A stretch of 7,068 nt of DNA from Sphingomonadales bacterium (GCA_028868335.1 JAGWUU010000169.1:1-7068), one strand, 5' to 3'; numbered from the stretch's first letter, positions 1 through 7,068 are shown. The notes: generated by a model not told the origin, from the letters alone. A program made the numbers and translations.

Positions 1-473
1 TGCTGATCGACAAGCGCCAGGTGCTGACCGCCGATCCGCGTGACGCCGTGCTGAGCCTCAAGCAGGTTTCGATCAGCTTTCCCAAGGGCACTACCGAGGC
101 TCAGGGCACGGCCCGCGCCAAGCAGTTCGCCGATGCGATGAAGGCGGCTCGCGGATGCAGCACGGTGGACGGCATCGCCCATGACCTTGGCGCGGAAGTC
201 GTTTCCAACGAACAGATGAAGGCGCGGGATCTGCCGTCGCAGCTTCAGCAGATGGTGCTCGGCCTGTCGCTTGGTGAAACCACCGCCCCGTTCGGCTCGA
301 TCGAAGACGGGGTGCGCGTGCTGATGCTGTGCGGACGCGACGATCCCAAGACTGCGACTGAACCCAATTTCGAGGAAATCCAGTCGCAGATCGAGGACGA
401 GCGGGTCAACAAGCGGGCACAGACCTATCTGCGCGACCTGCGCCGCGACGCGATCATTGACTACGCGGCATGA
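1..473 (+). CDS. surA: SurA-type periplasmic chaperone / peptidylprolyl isomerase, C-terminal part (5' truncated by window)
   Basis: The reading frame is open from base 3 (first visible residues LIDKRQVLTADPRD) to TGA at 471-473, so about 156 C-terminal residues are visible and the true start lies before the window; the GTG at base 21 is internal. SurA proteins are periplasmic chaperones for outer-membrane proteins with parvulin-type isomerase domains. Here a parvulin-like segment runs from about LKQVSISFPKG to LSLGETTAPF...GVRVLMLCGR, followed by the typical closing helix RAQTYLRDLRRDAIIDY. The usual signal peptide and N-terminal chaperone domain lie outside the window. The gene overlaps pdxA by ATGA, and surA-pdxA-rsmA is a known conserved order that often follows lptD. 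The family call rests on the C-terminal helix and this context. Isomerase activity cannot be judged from the visible part, and another parvulin-type chaperone is the only realistic alternative. Confidence 0.85.
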   Translation, partial: LIDKRQVLTADPRDAVLSLKQVSISFPKGTTEAQGTARAKQFADAMKAARGCSTVDGIAHDLGAEVVSNEQMKARDLPSQLQQMVLGLSLGETTAPFGSIEDGVRVLMLCGRDDPKTATEPNFEEIQSQIEDERVNKRAQTYLRDLRRDAIIDYAA

Positions 474-1474
474 CGGCCGCGCCCCTGGCCGTATCGCTCG
501 GCGATCCGGCAGGAGTCGGGCCTGAACTGATTGCCGAGGCCTGGGCGCGGCGCGATGCCCAAGCCTTGCCGCCGTTCTTCGTCGCTGGCGGACCGGGGCT
601 GCTCACCGCGGCGGCACAGACCCGCGGCATTTCCCTGCCGGTTGCGCAGATCTTTCATCCGGCCGAAGCGCTCGACTGCTTCGATCGTGCCTTGCCGGTT
701 CTGGCCGGCGCGGACGGCGAATACACGCCCGGCGCGCCCGATCGCGATGGTGCCAGGCTCGCCCTGGCCTCGCTCGGCGAAGCGACCCGCCTGGCGGTGG
801 AAGGCGGCGCGGATGGCGTGGTGACGGGCCCCATCGCCAAGGCCCGGCTGGCCGAGGTCGGCTTTACCTATCCCGGCCAGACCGAGTTCGTCGCCGACGC
901 CTGCGGCATGCACGAAGGCGATGCGGTGATGATGCTGGCGGGGCCGCACCTGCGCACCGTACCCCTGACCGTCCACATCGCGCTGGAGCAGGTTCCCACC
1001 GCGCTGAGCGAGGCGCTGGTCGAGCGCAAGGGCCGCATCGTCGCCATGGCGCTGATGCGCGATTTCGGCATCCCCGCACCGCGCATCGCGGTGGCGGCAC
1101 TCAATCCCCACGCCGGGGAAGAAGGGCGCATGGGCGACGAGGAAGCCCGCCTGATCGCTCCGGCTATCGAACGCCTGCGCGCGGAGGGCATCGCCATCGA
1201 TGGGCCCTTCCCCGCGGACGGGTTGTTCGCGCCGCGTCAGCGCGAGAATTTCGACGTGGCGCTGTGCATGTACCATGATCAGGCGCTGATCCCGTTGAAG
1301 GCTCTCGATTTCGATCAGGGAGTAAACGTCACGCTGGGCCTGCCAATCATCCGCACCAGCCCCGATCACGGTACAGCCTTTGGTATCGCCGGACGCGGCA
1401 CAGCCGACGCCGGCGCAATGATCGCGGCGATCCGCCTCGCCGGCGAATGCGCCGAGCGGAGGTATGGCATTTAG
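470..1474 (+). CDS. pdxA: 4-hydroxythreonine-4-phosphate dehydrogenase PdxA
   Basis: PdxA oxidises 4-phosphohydroxy-L-threonine with NAD in the cytoplasm; the product decarboxylates and is joined with deoxyxylulose phosphate by PdxJ to make pyridoxine phosphate (vitamin B6). At 334 residues it has the family's usual length. It opens with the signature GDPAGVGPE (residues 11-19). The three metal-binding histidines are H169 (TVHIAL), H214 (NPHAGE) and H269 (MYHDQ), matching H166, H211 and H266 of the E. coli enzyme. The substrate-contacting K277, N286 and R295 are also present. One difference is visible: the substrate loop reads GQTEF (Q137-T138) where E. coli has GHTEF. The ATG overlaps the surA stop (ATGA) and has no clear ribosome-binding site of its own, so translation is probably coupled to surA. 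rsmA follows after 48 bp, as in the classical operon. Confidence 0.96.
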   Translation: MTAAPLAVSLGDPAGVGPELIAEAWARRDAQALPPFFVAGGPGLLTAAAQTRGISLPVAQIFHPAEALDCFDRALPVLAGADGEYTPGAPDRDGARLALASLGEATRLAVEGGADGVVTGPIAKARLAEVGFTYPGQTEFVADACGMHEGDAVMMLAGPHLRTVPLTVHIALEQVPTALSEALVERKGRIVAMALMRDFGIPAPRIAVAALNPHAGEEGRMGDEEARLIAPAIERLRAEGIAIDGPFPADGLFAPRQRENFDVALCMYHDQALIPLKALDFDQGVNVTLGLPIIRTSPDHGTAFGIAGRGTADAGAMIAAIRLAGECAERRYGI

Positions 1475-1522
1475 AGCCTGCGTGGCTCGACTTCGCCCGG
1501 CATGAACGGTTATGGGAGGCGC

Positions 1523-2338
1523 GTGAACCTTCCGCTTCCTCCCTTGCGCGACGTGATCGCCCGCCACGGGCTCTCGGCCTCCAAGGCGCTGGGCCAGAAC
1601 TTCCTGTTCGACGAGCAACTGCTGGACCGGATCGCCGCCATTCCCGGCCCGCTCGAAGGGGCGCAGGTGCTTGAGGTTGGTCCCGGCCCCGGCGGCCTGA
1701 CCCGCGCGCTGCTTCGCGCAGGCGCGCGCGTGACCGCGATCGAGATGGATCGGCGCTGCCTTCCCGCGCTTGCCGAACTGGCCGAGGCGTTCCCCGGCCA
1801 GCTTCGCGTGATCGAGGGCGATGCCATGAAGGTGGCCCACGGGATCGAAGGGCCGTTCCATGTGGTCGCCAACCTGCCTTACAATGTGGGGACCGCCCTG
1901 CTGATCGGCTGGCTGGGCGGGCAAGACTGGCCGCCGCAATGGGCATCGCTTACGCTGATGTTCCAGCTTGAGGTCGCCCAGCGCATCGTCGCCGAGCCGA
2001 ACACCGATGCCTATGGCCGTCTCGCCGTTCTCGCCCAATGGCGCGCACATGCGAAGATCGCGATGAAGGTCCACCGCAGCGCCTTCACCCCCCCGCCCAA
2101 GGTTATGAGCGCGGTGGTCCACCTGACCCCGGCGGACATGCCCGACGGCGTTTCGGCCCGCATGCTGGAGCGCGTTACCGAGGCGGCCTTCGGCCAGCGC
2201 CGCAAGATGCTCCGCCAAAGCCTGAAGGGCCTTCCCGGCGCGCTGGCGACGCTCGAGATGTTGGCCATCGACCCGCAACGGCGTGCGGAAACTCTGAGCG
2301 TTGCGGAATTCGTCAGCGTGGCGCGCGCGCTCAGCTAG
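1523..2338 (+). CDS. rsmA: 16S rRNA (adenine1518-N6/adenine1519-N6)-dimethyltransferase RsmA (KsgA)
   Basis: RsmA dimethylates two adjacent adenines in the 3'-terminal hairpin of 16S rRNA late in small-subunit assembly, using S-adenosylmethionine. From the GTG start the protein has 271 residues, normal for the family. Visible motifs are ALGQNFL at about 22-28, the SAM-binding loop EVGPGPGG (51-58), the acidic motif AIEMD, EGDAM, the catalytic NLPYNV (117-122), FTPPPKV (188-194) and [12 protein letters not shown] (223-234). Start choice: GTG at 1523 follows GGGAGG (1514-1519), although the 3-base gap is short, and it puts LPPLRDVI at the family's usual N-terminal position. An in-frame ATG at 1502 would add seven residues but has no visible ribosome-binding site, so it is the less likely start. 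It is the last gene of the surA-pdxA-rsmA block. Its TAG stop shares three bases with the stop of the converging PilZ gene. Confidence 0.95.
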   Translation: MNLPLPPLRDVIARHGLSASKALGQNFLFDEQLLDRIAAIPGPLEGAQVLEVGPGPGGLTRALLRAGARVTAIEMDRRCLPALAELAEAFPGQLRVIEGDAMKVAHGIEGPFHVVANLPYNVGTALLIGWLGGQDWPPQWASLTLMFQLEVAQRIVAEPNTDAYGRLAVLAQWRAHAKIAMKVHRSAFTPPPKVMSAVVHLTPADMPDGVSARMLERVTEAAFGQRRKMLRQSLKGLPGALATLEMLAIDPQRRAETLSVAEFVSVARALS

Positions 2339-2754
2339 ATCCAGGTACGAAACGCCTGCACCAGAAACACGACCCCACCCAGGGCGCAGGCCGCCAGGAA
2401 CAGCACATCGTGAAGCGCGAATTTCTGATGTGAGCCTGATGCATTGCCAGCCCGCGCTGCTGACGCGCGTGTCCCGGCCTGTGGCGCCACCTGGCCCTGG
2501 CGGAGGGCGGCAACGTCGATCCGGTCCTGCAGGATCACCCCGAACTGGTCTGCGCGGGTCCACCGCACTTGCCCGACCAGCACCGATCGAGCCAGTACGA
2601 CCTCCACGATCTCGCCGCGCGGCGGGACGCGTTCGGCCGACATCGACAGGCCGCGCGAGGACGCATCGAGAATCGACGCATTACAATCCTTGCCACGCAC
2701 CCGCAGGTGCGCACGCACGAACAAACGTTCTCGCTCTTCGCGATTTTTTGACAT
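2335..2754 (-). CDS. small PilZ-domain protein with C-terminal transmembrane helix (probable c-di-GMP receptor)
   Basis: This 139-residue protein carries the two PilZ signatures for binding cyclic di-GMP: RxxxR (R10-LFV-R14) and DxSxxG (D30-ASSR-G35). Between and after them is the expected beta-barrel pattern ([16 protein letters not shown], then [18 protein letters not shown] and FGVIL). An alanine/glutamine-rich linker (about 82-110) leads to one hydrophobic helix (about 114-134, [20 protein letters not shown]) and a short tail RTWI. The helix suggests an inner-membrane anchor with the PilZ domain in the cytoplasm. No enzymatic or output domain is present, so the partner process (motility, polysaccharide, cell cycle) is unknown. 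ATG at 2752-2754 is the only good start and lacks a clear Shine-Dalgarno sequence. The gene lies 118 bp downstream of glcB on the same strand and converges on rsmA with overlapping stop codons. The PilZ family call is firm; actual ligand binding is inferred from the motifs. Confidence 0.85.
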   Translation of the reverse strand: MSKNREERERLFVRAHLRVRGKDCNASILDASSRGLSMSAERVPPRGEIVEVVLARSVLVGQVRWTRADQFGVILQDRIDVAALRQGQVAPQAGTRASAARAGNASGSHQKFALHDVLFLAACALGGVVFLVQAFRTWI

Positions 2755-2872
2755 GGCGGCTGCGACCCGTCGTTGAACTGACTAGGTAACAGTCTAGCAA
2801 ACAAGGATTATTTGAATGTTAATTTGCAACAAGTTTTCATATAAAAGAAATTTTTGCATATAAACATTGGTT
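2755..2872. other. AT-rich intergenic region between the PilZ gene and glcB
   Basis: This gap has no coding sequence. Its half next to the PilZ gene is GC-balanced, while 2800-2872 is very AT-rich and contrasts sharply with the genes on either side. It most likely holds the promoter for the PilZ gene, read on the - strand. AATAAT (complement of 2807-2812) resembles a -10 element, but no -35 element with good spacing was found, so no promoter is called. The CATATAAA repeats described separately lie here. Confidence 0.5.
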
Positions 2873-2880
2873 TTATATGC
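2838..2880. repeat. three copies of the octamer CATATAAA (two direct, one inverted) in an AT-rich island
   Basis: CATATAAA occurs at 2838-2845 and again at 2857-2864, start-to-start spacing 19 bp. It then occurs inverted (TTTATATG) at 2872-2879. The third copy can pair perfectly over 9 bp with either of the first two: GCATATAAA 2856-2864 with 2872-2880, or CATATAAAA 2838-2846 with 2871-2879. The block lies in strikingly AT-rich DNA between the PilZ gene and the 3' end of glcB, and its right edge enters the last codons of glcB. It could be an operator, a transcript-end structure or chance in AT-rich sequence; no known regulator's site is recognised. Confidence 0.5.
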
Positions 2881-2888
2881 CTTTTTTT
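2856..2888 (+). terminator. weak stem-loop plus T-tract, possible + strand terminator
   Basis: A perfect 9-bp stem (2856-2864 with 2872-2880) encloses a 7-base loop (CATTGGT) and is followed on the + strand by one C and seven T residues (2882-2888). Only two of the nine pairs are GC, so the stem is weak. Read on the - strand, the same stem contains the glcB stop codon and is followed by AAAAA rather than a U-tract. It therefore does not look like a standard terminator for glcB. If it works on the + strand, it would stop readthrough from rsmA, about 520 bp upstream. Confidence 0.25.
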
Positions 2889-4975
2889 ATGCGCCGCCAT
2901 TGGTGCAGCAAGGGTTCGGTGTAGCCGCTGGGCTGCTCCACACCCTTGAACACCAGATCGCAGGCGGCACGGAAGGCAGGCTTGTCCTCGTTGCCGACCA
3001 GCGGCTCGTAGGCTGAATCGCCAGCGTTCTGGGCATCGACCTTTGCGGCCATGCGGCGCAGGCTGTCCATCACCTGATCCTCGGTGCAGACACCATGGAG
3101 CAGCCAGTTGGCCATGTGCTGGCTGGAAATGCGCAGGGTCGCGCGGTCTTCCATCAGGCCGACATCGTTGATGTCGGGCACCTTGGAGCAGCCCACACCC
3201 TGATCGATCCAGCGCACCACGTAGCCCAGCAACCCTTGCGCGTTGTTGTCCAGTTCCTCACGCACTTCCTCTTCGGAGAAGTTGCGACCCAGCGCCAGCG
3301 GCACGCTCAGCAGGTCGTCGAGCGGCGGGGTCGGCTGACCGGCAAGATCACGCTGGACGTCGAACACCCCAACCTGGTGGTAGTGCATGGCGTGAAGCGT
3401 CGCCGCCGTTGGCGAGGGAACCCATGCCGTATTGGCGCCGGAGCGAGGATGGCCGATCTTCTGCGCCATCATGTCGTGCATCTTGTCGGGCGCGGCCCAC
3501 ATCCCCTTGCCGATCTGCGCCTTGCCCGACAGGCCGCAGGCAAGACCGATCTGGACGTTCCGCTTCTCGTAGGCGTCGATCCATTTGGCGAGCTTCATCT
3601 CGCCCTTGCGGATCATCGGCCCGGCCCTCATCGAGGTGTGGATCTCATCGCCGGTGCGATCGAGGAAGCCGGTGTTGATGAACACCACGCGGCTCTTCAC
3701 CGCCGCTATGCAGGCGGCAAGATTGGCGCTTGTCCGCCGTTCCTCGTCCATCACGCCCACCTTGATCGTGTGGCGCGGCAGTTCGAGCAGGTCCTCCACC
3801 GCGTCGAACAGGGTGTTGGTGAAGGCCGCTTCCTCCGGCCCATGCATCTTCGGCTTGACGATGTAGATGCTGCCTTCGCGGCTGTTGTGAAGCTTGCCAA
3901 GGCCGTTGACGTCGTGCGCGCCGATTGCGCTCGTCACCACGGCGTCGAGGATTCCCTCGGGGATCTCGGACCCGTCGGCCAGCAATACCGCCGGGTTGGT
4001 CATCAGGTGCCCGACATTGCGCACGAACAGCAGGCTGCGCCCCGGCAGCACCAGATCGCCGCCGTCCTTGCCCGTCCAGCGGCGATCGTCGGCAAGGGTG
4101 CGGGTCATGGTCTTGCCGCCCTTGTCGAAGGTATCGGCCAGATCGCCGCGGATCACGCCCAGCCAGTTGCCATAGGCCGCCAGCTTGTCCCCGGCATCGA
4201 CTGCCGCGATCGAATCCTCAAGATCGCAGATCGTGGTCAGCGCCGCTTCCAGCACGACGTCGGCGATCCCGGCCTTGTCGGTCTTGCCGATCGGGTGATT
4301 GCGATCGATCACCAGTTCGATGTGCAGACCGTGATGCGCGAGCAGCAAACCGCCCGGACGCTGGCCGCAATAGTGGCCGGGATCGGCCAGCGGCGGAATG
4401 CCCTCACCGTCCCAGTCTGCCCAGCTCATCCCGTCGAGCGGAACGGCAAGGTCCAGGAAGGCGCGCGCCGCCGTGATCACCGCGGCGCCACGCACATCGT
4501 CATAACCGCCCGGACGGGCCGGTGGCGCATCCAGCGCATCGGTGCCGTAATAGGCATCATAGAGGCTGCCCCAACGGGCGTTGGCGGCGTTGAGCAGGAA
4601 CCGCGCGTTGAGCACCGGCACGACAAGCTGCGGTCCGGCCATCGTCGCGATCTCGCGATCGACGTTCCGCGTGCCGACCTGGAACGGCGCAGGTTCCGGA
4701 ACGAGGTAGCCGATGCTGGTCAGGAATGCGCGGTATTCGCCAGCGTCGATTGGCTTGCCGGCACGGGCGAGATGCCATGCATCAATCTCGGCCTGAAGCG
4801 TGTCGCGCTTGGCCAGCAGAGCGCGGTTCTGCGGAACGAGGCGATCGAGCAGCGCGGAAAAGCCCTGCCAGAATACAGTGGGATCCTTGCCCAGCGGCGC
4901 CAGAACCTCGCCCTCGATGAATCCGGCCAGGGCAGCATCAATCTGCAACCCGCTCTTTTCAACCCGATCGTTCAT
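2873..4975 (-). CDS. glcB: malate synthase G
   Basis: Malate synthase G condenses glyoxylate with acetyl-CoA to give malate and CoA, completing the glyoxylate cycle or glycolate use. The protein has 700 residues, close to the G-form's usual length of about 720 and much longer than the A-form. Catalytic residues by comparison with E. coli GlcB are R319 (LLFVRNVGH), the magnesium ligands E411 ([10 protein letters not shown]) and D439 (FLDRTGDE), and the general base D610 (LMEDRATLR). The conserved C-terminal [18 protein letters not shown] is intact. Start choice: ATG at 4975 gives [10 protein letters not shown], the family's typical beginning, and follows GAGG four bases upstream. An in-frame ATG at 5002 would add nine atypical residues and is less likely. 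No isocitrate lyase gene is visible. It diverges from the M20 hydrolase gene, and the PilZ gene lies downstream on the same strand. Confidence 0.97.
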   Translation of the reverse strand: MNDRVEKSGLQIDAALAGFIEGEVLAPLGKDPTVFWQGFSALLDRLVPQNRALLAKRDTLQAEIDAWHLARAGKPIDAGEYRAFLTSIGYLVPEPAPFQVGTRNVDREIATMAGPQLVVPVLNARFLLNAANARWGSLYDAYYGTDALDAPPARPGGYDDVRGAAVITAARAFLDLAVPLDGMSWADWDGEGIPPLADPGHYCGQRPGGLLLAHHGLHIELVIDRNHPIGKTDKAGIADVVLEAALTTICDLEDSIAAVDAGDKLAAYGNWLGVIRGDLADTFDKGGKTMTRTLADDRRWTGKDGGDLVLPGRSLLFVRNVGHLMTNPAVLLADGSEIPEGILDAVVTSAIGAHDVNGLGKLHNSREGSIYIVKPKMHGPEEAAFTNTLFDAVEDLLELPRHTIKVGVMDEERRTSANLAACIAAVKSRVVFINTGFLDRTGDEIHTSMRAGPMIRKGEMKLAKWIDAYEKRNVQIGLACGLSGKAQIGKGMWAAPDKMHDMMAQKIGHPRSGANTAWVPSPTAATLHAMHYHQVGVFDVQRDLAGQPTPPLDDLLSVPLALGRNFSEEEVREELDNNAQGLLGYVVRWIDQGVGCSKVPDINDVGLMEDRATLRISSQHMANWLLHGVCTEDQVMDSLRRMAAKVDAQNAGDSAYEPLVGNEDKPAFRAACDLVFKGVEQPSGYTEPLLHQWRRIKKGI

Positions 4976-5130
4976 TGGTCCTCGCACAGATTTGAGCCGC
5001 ATCGCGCATCGGCGTTGCGGCAGGAACTTCGTCGATTCCGGGGAGGAATGCCAGAGCCTATGCCGCAGGAGCGAAGACTTGGCAACGGGGGGTTGGAGAC
5101 GCCGCGCCGCTCGGCTAGAGACGGTTTCAA
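4976..5130. other. divergent intergenic region between glcB and the M20 hydrolase gene
   Basis: These 155 bp separate two divergent genes and must hold promoters for both unless transcription enters from elsewhere. A - strand promoter candidate is listed separately. On the + strand, TTGGAG (5093-5098), 17 bp, then TAGAGA (5116-5121) is a weak promoter-like pair that would start transcription almost at the hydrolase ATG; it matches only three of six bases in each box. No convincing operator palindrome was seen. Confidence 0.4.
5057..5085 (-). promoter_or_regulatory. candidate promoter for glcB
   Basis: On the - strand, TTGCCA (complement of 5080-5085) is separated by exactly 17 bp from CATAGG (complement of 5057-5062). 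The -35 matches the sigma-70 consensus at five of six positions and the -10 at only three of six, which is not unusual for alphaproteobacteria. Transcription would start near 5050, leaving an untranslated leader of about 75 bases before the glcB ATG. The placement is plausible, but the match is by eye only. Confidence 0.3.
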
Positions 5131-6342
5131 ATGCAACAGCTTTCGCCCCTTGAACGCGCGCTGATAGATCGCGTGGATGCCGCGCCGATGCTTGAACAGG
5201 TGTTGGCGTGGAGCGCGATCAACACCGGCACCGGCAACCTTGAAGGACTGGCGCGGCAATGGGACGAACTGGCCCAGGCCTTCTCCGCCCTGCCCGGCAC
5301 GCTGGCGGCGGTTCAACCGGCGCCGGTGATTGCGATCGCACCCGACGGGAGCGAGCGCGAAACCGCCAATGGCGCACACCTTGTCCTGCGCGTGCGCCCC
5401 GAAGCATCGCGCCGGTTCCTGTTGACCGGGCACATGGACACGGTGTTTCCGCCCGGCCATCCGTTCCAGCAGACCGTGTGGAGCGATCCGCAGACGCTTA
5501 ACGGTCCGGGCGTCGCCGACATGAAGGGCGGCATCGCCGTGATCCTCGCCGCGTTGACCGCCTTCGAGACGTGCGAGGCCGCCCACGGCGTCGGCTATGA
5601 CGTGCTGATCAATTCGGACGAAGAGACTGGCAGCCTGTCGTCCGCGCCGCTGATCGCCGAACTGGCCCAGGGCAAGGCCGCCGCGTTGACTTACGAACCC
5701 TCGGCCCAGCCTGACGGCACGCTTGCGGGTGCGCGCGCGGGCAGCGGCAACTACAGCGTCATCGTCACCGGCCGTTCCGCCCACGCCGGACGCAACCCGC
5801 AGGATGGCCGAAACGCCGTGGTCGCCGCCGCCGATCTGGCGTTGCGGCTAAAGGCGCTGACCCGCGAGGGGCTCTCGGTCAACCCTGCGAAGATCGACGG
5901 CGGCAGCGCCAACAACGTCGTGCCCGACCGGGCCGTGCTACGCTTCAACATCCGCCCGCGCACGCCGGCGGACGCCATCGCCTTTGACCGGGCCTTCGCC
6001 GCCTTGCTGGCCGAGGTTGCGGGTGCCCACGATGTTGCCATGCACTGCCACGGCGGGGTCAGCCGCCCGCCCAAGCCCATCGATGCCAAGGCCGAGCGGC
6101 TCTTCACCCTGGTCGAGGAATGCAGCGCGCTGCTCGGCCAGCCGGTCACGCGCATTGCCTCCGGCGGCGTGTGCGACGGCAACAACATTGCCGCCTGCGG
6201 GGTGCCCGTGGTCGATACCATGGGCGTGCGCGGCGGGGCGATTCACTCACCGGATGAATTCCTGATCGTTCCAAGCCTTGAAGAGCGTGCGCGGCTGTCC
6301 GCGCTGGTCCTTCATCGCCTAGCCAGCGGAGCCCCCCTTTGA
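5131..6342 (+). CDS. M20-family zinc hydrolase (carboxypeptidase G2/ArgE-like deacylase or peptidase), substrate unknown
   Basis: This 403-residue protein has the complete two-metal site of M20 metallopeptidases: HMD (H101, D103), the bridging aspartate in GVADMKGG (D130), the general base and ligand pair in SDEETGS (E164, E165), E189 (YEPS) and H372 (GAIHSPDEF). The small dimerisation domain lies around residues 200-310 ([17 protein letters not shown], then the NNVVPD loop), as in carboxypeptidase G2 and succinyl-diaminopimelate desuccinylase. There is no obvious signal peptide, so it is probably cytoplasmic. ATG at 5131 has only a weak upstream purine stretch (GAGA, 5118-5121), but it gives the usual family N-terminus. 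The stop overlaps the start of astA (TTGA), a strong sign of one operon. This suggests an amide-hydrolysis role in arginine or acyl-amino-acid catabolism. M20 family membership is firm; the substrate is not determined. Confidence 0.9.
   Translation: MQQLSPLERALIDRVDAAPMLEQVLAWSAINTGTGNLEGLARQWDELAQAFSALPGTLAAVQPAPVIAIAPDGSERETANGAHLVLRVRPEASRRFLLTGHMDTVFPPGHPFQQTVWSDPQTLNGPGVADMKGGIAVILAALTAFETCEAAHGVGYDVLINSDEETGSLSSAPLIAELAQGKAAALTYEPSAQPDGTLAGARAGSGNYSVIVTGRSAHAGRNPQDGRNAVVAAADLALRLKALTREGLSVNPAKIDGGSANNVVPDRAVLRFNIRPRTPADAIAFDRAFAALLAEVAGAHDVAMHCHGGVSRPPKPIDAKAERLFTLVEECSALLGQPVTRIASGGVCDGNNIAACGVPVVDTMGVRGGAIHSPDEFLIVPSLEERARLSALVLHRLASGAPL
6328..6331 (+). promoter_or_regulatory. ribosome-binding site that fixes the astA TTG start
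   Basis: GGAG at 6328-6331 lies inside the last codons of the hydrolase gene, seven bases before the TTG at 6339-6341. This is near-ideal spacing and supports TTG as the real start codon. The first in-frame ATG, 18 codons later, would remove conserved N-terminal residues. Confidence 0.6.
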
Positions 6343-7068
6343 CCCACATAATCCGCGCCGCCCGCGGCGACGACCTTCAGCACCTGTACGAAATGGCCAA
6401 GCGCACTGGGGGCGGCTTCACCAACCTGCCGCCTGATCGCAAGGCGCTGACCGCCAAGCTTGAACGAGCGGCGGCGGCCTTCGCGAGCACGGAGGATGCG
6501 CTGAGCGACGACATGTTCGTGTTCATGCTCGAATCGCCGAGCGGCGAGGTACGCGGCACCTGCCAGATCTTTTCGGCGGTGGGCCTGACCAGCCCGTTCT
6601 ATTCCTACCGGATCGGCGCGCTCACCCAGCATTCGATCGAACTGGAACGGACCTTCCGCGCCGACATTCTCAACCTGTCGACCGACATGGAAGGCCAATC
6701 GGAAGTTGGCGGGCTGTTCCTCCATCCGGGCGAGCGATCGGGTGGCCTGGGCATGTTGCTGGCGCGCAGCCGCTATCTGTTCATCCGCAACCACCGCGCC
6801 CGCTTTGCCGACAAGACCTTCGCCGAACTGCGCGGCGTGATCGACGAGGCGGGCGGTTCGCCGTTCTGGGATGGAGTGGCCGGGCGGTTCTTCGGCATGA
6901 ACTTCCAGGACGCCGACGAATTCAACGCCAAGCACGGCAACCAGTTCATCGCCGACCTGATGCCCAAGCATCCGGTCTATGTCGCGATGCTGCCCGAATC
7001 CGCGCGCGCGGTAATCGGCCTGCCCCACCCCAATGGCCGCGCCGCGATGCGCATGCTCGAAGAGGAAG
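6339..7068 (+). CDS. astA: arginine N-succinyltransferase AstA (3' truncated by window)
   Basis: AstA transfers succinyl from succinyl-CoA to the alpha-amino group of arginine, the first step of the AST pathway, which breaks arginine down to glutamate and succinate. The frame is open from TTG 6339 to the window's end, giving 243 of roughly 340 expected residues. Signature stretches are IRAARGDDL (5-13), KRTGGGFTNLP (21-31), SEVGGLFLHP (121-130), RGVIDE (165-170), SPFW, RFFGMNF and LMPKHPVY (207-214), all close to the E. coli protein. The start is TTG, overlapping the hydrolase stop as TTGA. A GGAG seven bases upstream and the conserved residues before the first ATG both support it. The C-terminal part is missing. 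astB and other ast genes would be expected next but are not visible. Confidence 0.94.
   Translation, partial: MTHIIRAARGDDLQHLYEMAKRTGGGFTNLPPDRKALTAKLERAAAAFASTEDALSDDMFVFMLESPSGEVRGTCQIFSAVGLTSPFYSYRIGALTQHSIELERTFRADILNLSTDMEGQSEVGGLFLHPGERSGGLGMLLARSRYLFIRNHRARFADKTFAELRGVIDEAGGSPFWDGVAGRFFGMNFQDADEFNAKHGNQFIADLMPKHPVYVAMLPESARAVIGLPHPNGRAAMRMLEEE

Noticed and set aside
461..2563. A 700-codon open frame on the - strand opposite pdxA and rsmA
   Set aside because: It is antisense to two clearly conserved genes, rich in Arg, Gly and Ala as expected for the mirror frame of GC-rich codons, and shows no recognisable domain.
2301..2789. A 162-codon + strand open frame over the PilZ gene
   Set aside because: The translation is Arg/Pro/Thr-rich and low in complexity, with no motif; the - strand frame carries both PilZ signatures.
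2777..2798. Possible inverted repeat around ACTAGGTAACAGTCTAG upstream of the PilZ gene
   Set aside because: The arms pair over only four bases (GACT/AGTC); the two CTAG copies are self-palindromes and do not form a longer operator.
3095..5164. A 689-codon open frame on the + strand opposite glcB
   Set aside because: It mirrors the glcB codons, matches no family I recognise (very rich in His, Arg, Gln and Ala), and runs out of frame into the start of the M20 hydrolase. It is a shadow of glcB.
4972..5784. A 270-codon open frame on the - strand over the glcB upstream region and the hydrolase 5' part
   Set aside because: It would cover the divergent promoter region and lies antisense to well-conserved M20 motifs; no domain is visible.
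6312..7028. A 238-codon open frame on the - strand opposite astA
   Set aside because: The + strand encodes unmistakable AstA through the whole interval, so this is its antisense shadow.

Overview
This is a GC-rich, densely packed stretch of ordinary chromosome from an alphaproteobacterium. The order Sphingomonadales (Novosphingobium/Erythrobacter-like) is my best guess. It rests on protein style (for example the SurA ending YLRDLRRDAIIDY and the RsmA opening [13 protein letters not shown]) and on the gene order surA-pdxA-rsmA; no rRNA or other definitive marker is present. No mobile element, CRISPR array, tRNA or rRNA was seen.

Layout. (1) Bases 1-2338, + strand: the 3' part of surA (periplasmic outer-membrane-protein chaperone), then pdxA (vitamin B6 synthesis) overlapping it by ATGA, then rsmA/ksgA (16S rRNA dimethyladenosine methyltransferase) 48 bp further on. 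This is the well-known surA-pdxA-rsmA operon, in which lptD commonly lies upstream (outside this window). (2) Bases 2335-2754, - strand: a small PilZ-domain protein with a C-terminal membrane helix. It converges on rsmA, and the two genes share one CTAG palindrome as their stop codons. (3) Bases 2755-2890: an AT-rich island between the PilZ gene and the 3' end of glcB, carrying three copies of the octamer CATATAAA, two direct and one inverted. (4) Bases 2873-4975, - strand: glcB, malate synthase G (glyoxylate cycle/glycolate use), with all expected catalytic residues. (5) Bases 4976-5130: a divergent promoter region. (6) Bases 5131-7068, + strand: an M20-family zinc hydrolase translationally coupled, by a TTG/TGA overlap, to astA (arginine N-succinyltransferase), which runs off the end of the window. 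This looks like the beginning of an arginine-succinyltransferase (AST) catabolic operon.

How the genes work together. The left block is envelope and housekeeping biosynthesis. The right block is carbon and nitrogen scavenging: malate synthase feeds two-carbon units into the TCA cycle, while the AST pathway breaks arginine down to glutamate and succinate. The PilZ protein is a probable c-di-GMP receptor of unknown output. I see no novel multi-gene system here. The points most worth a second look are the M20 hydrolase coupled to astA, the shared stop palindrome, the AT-rich repeat island and the membrane-anchored PilZ protein.
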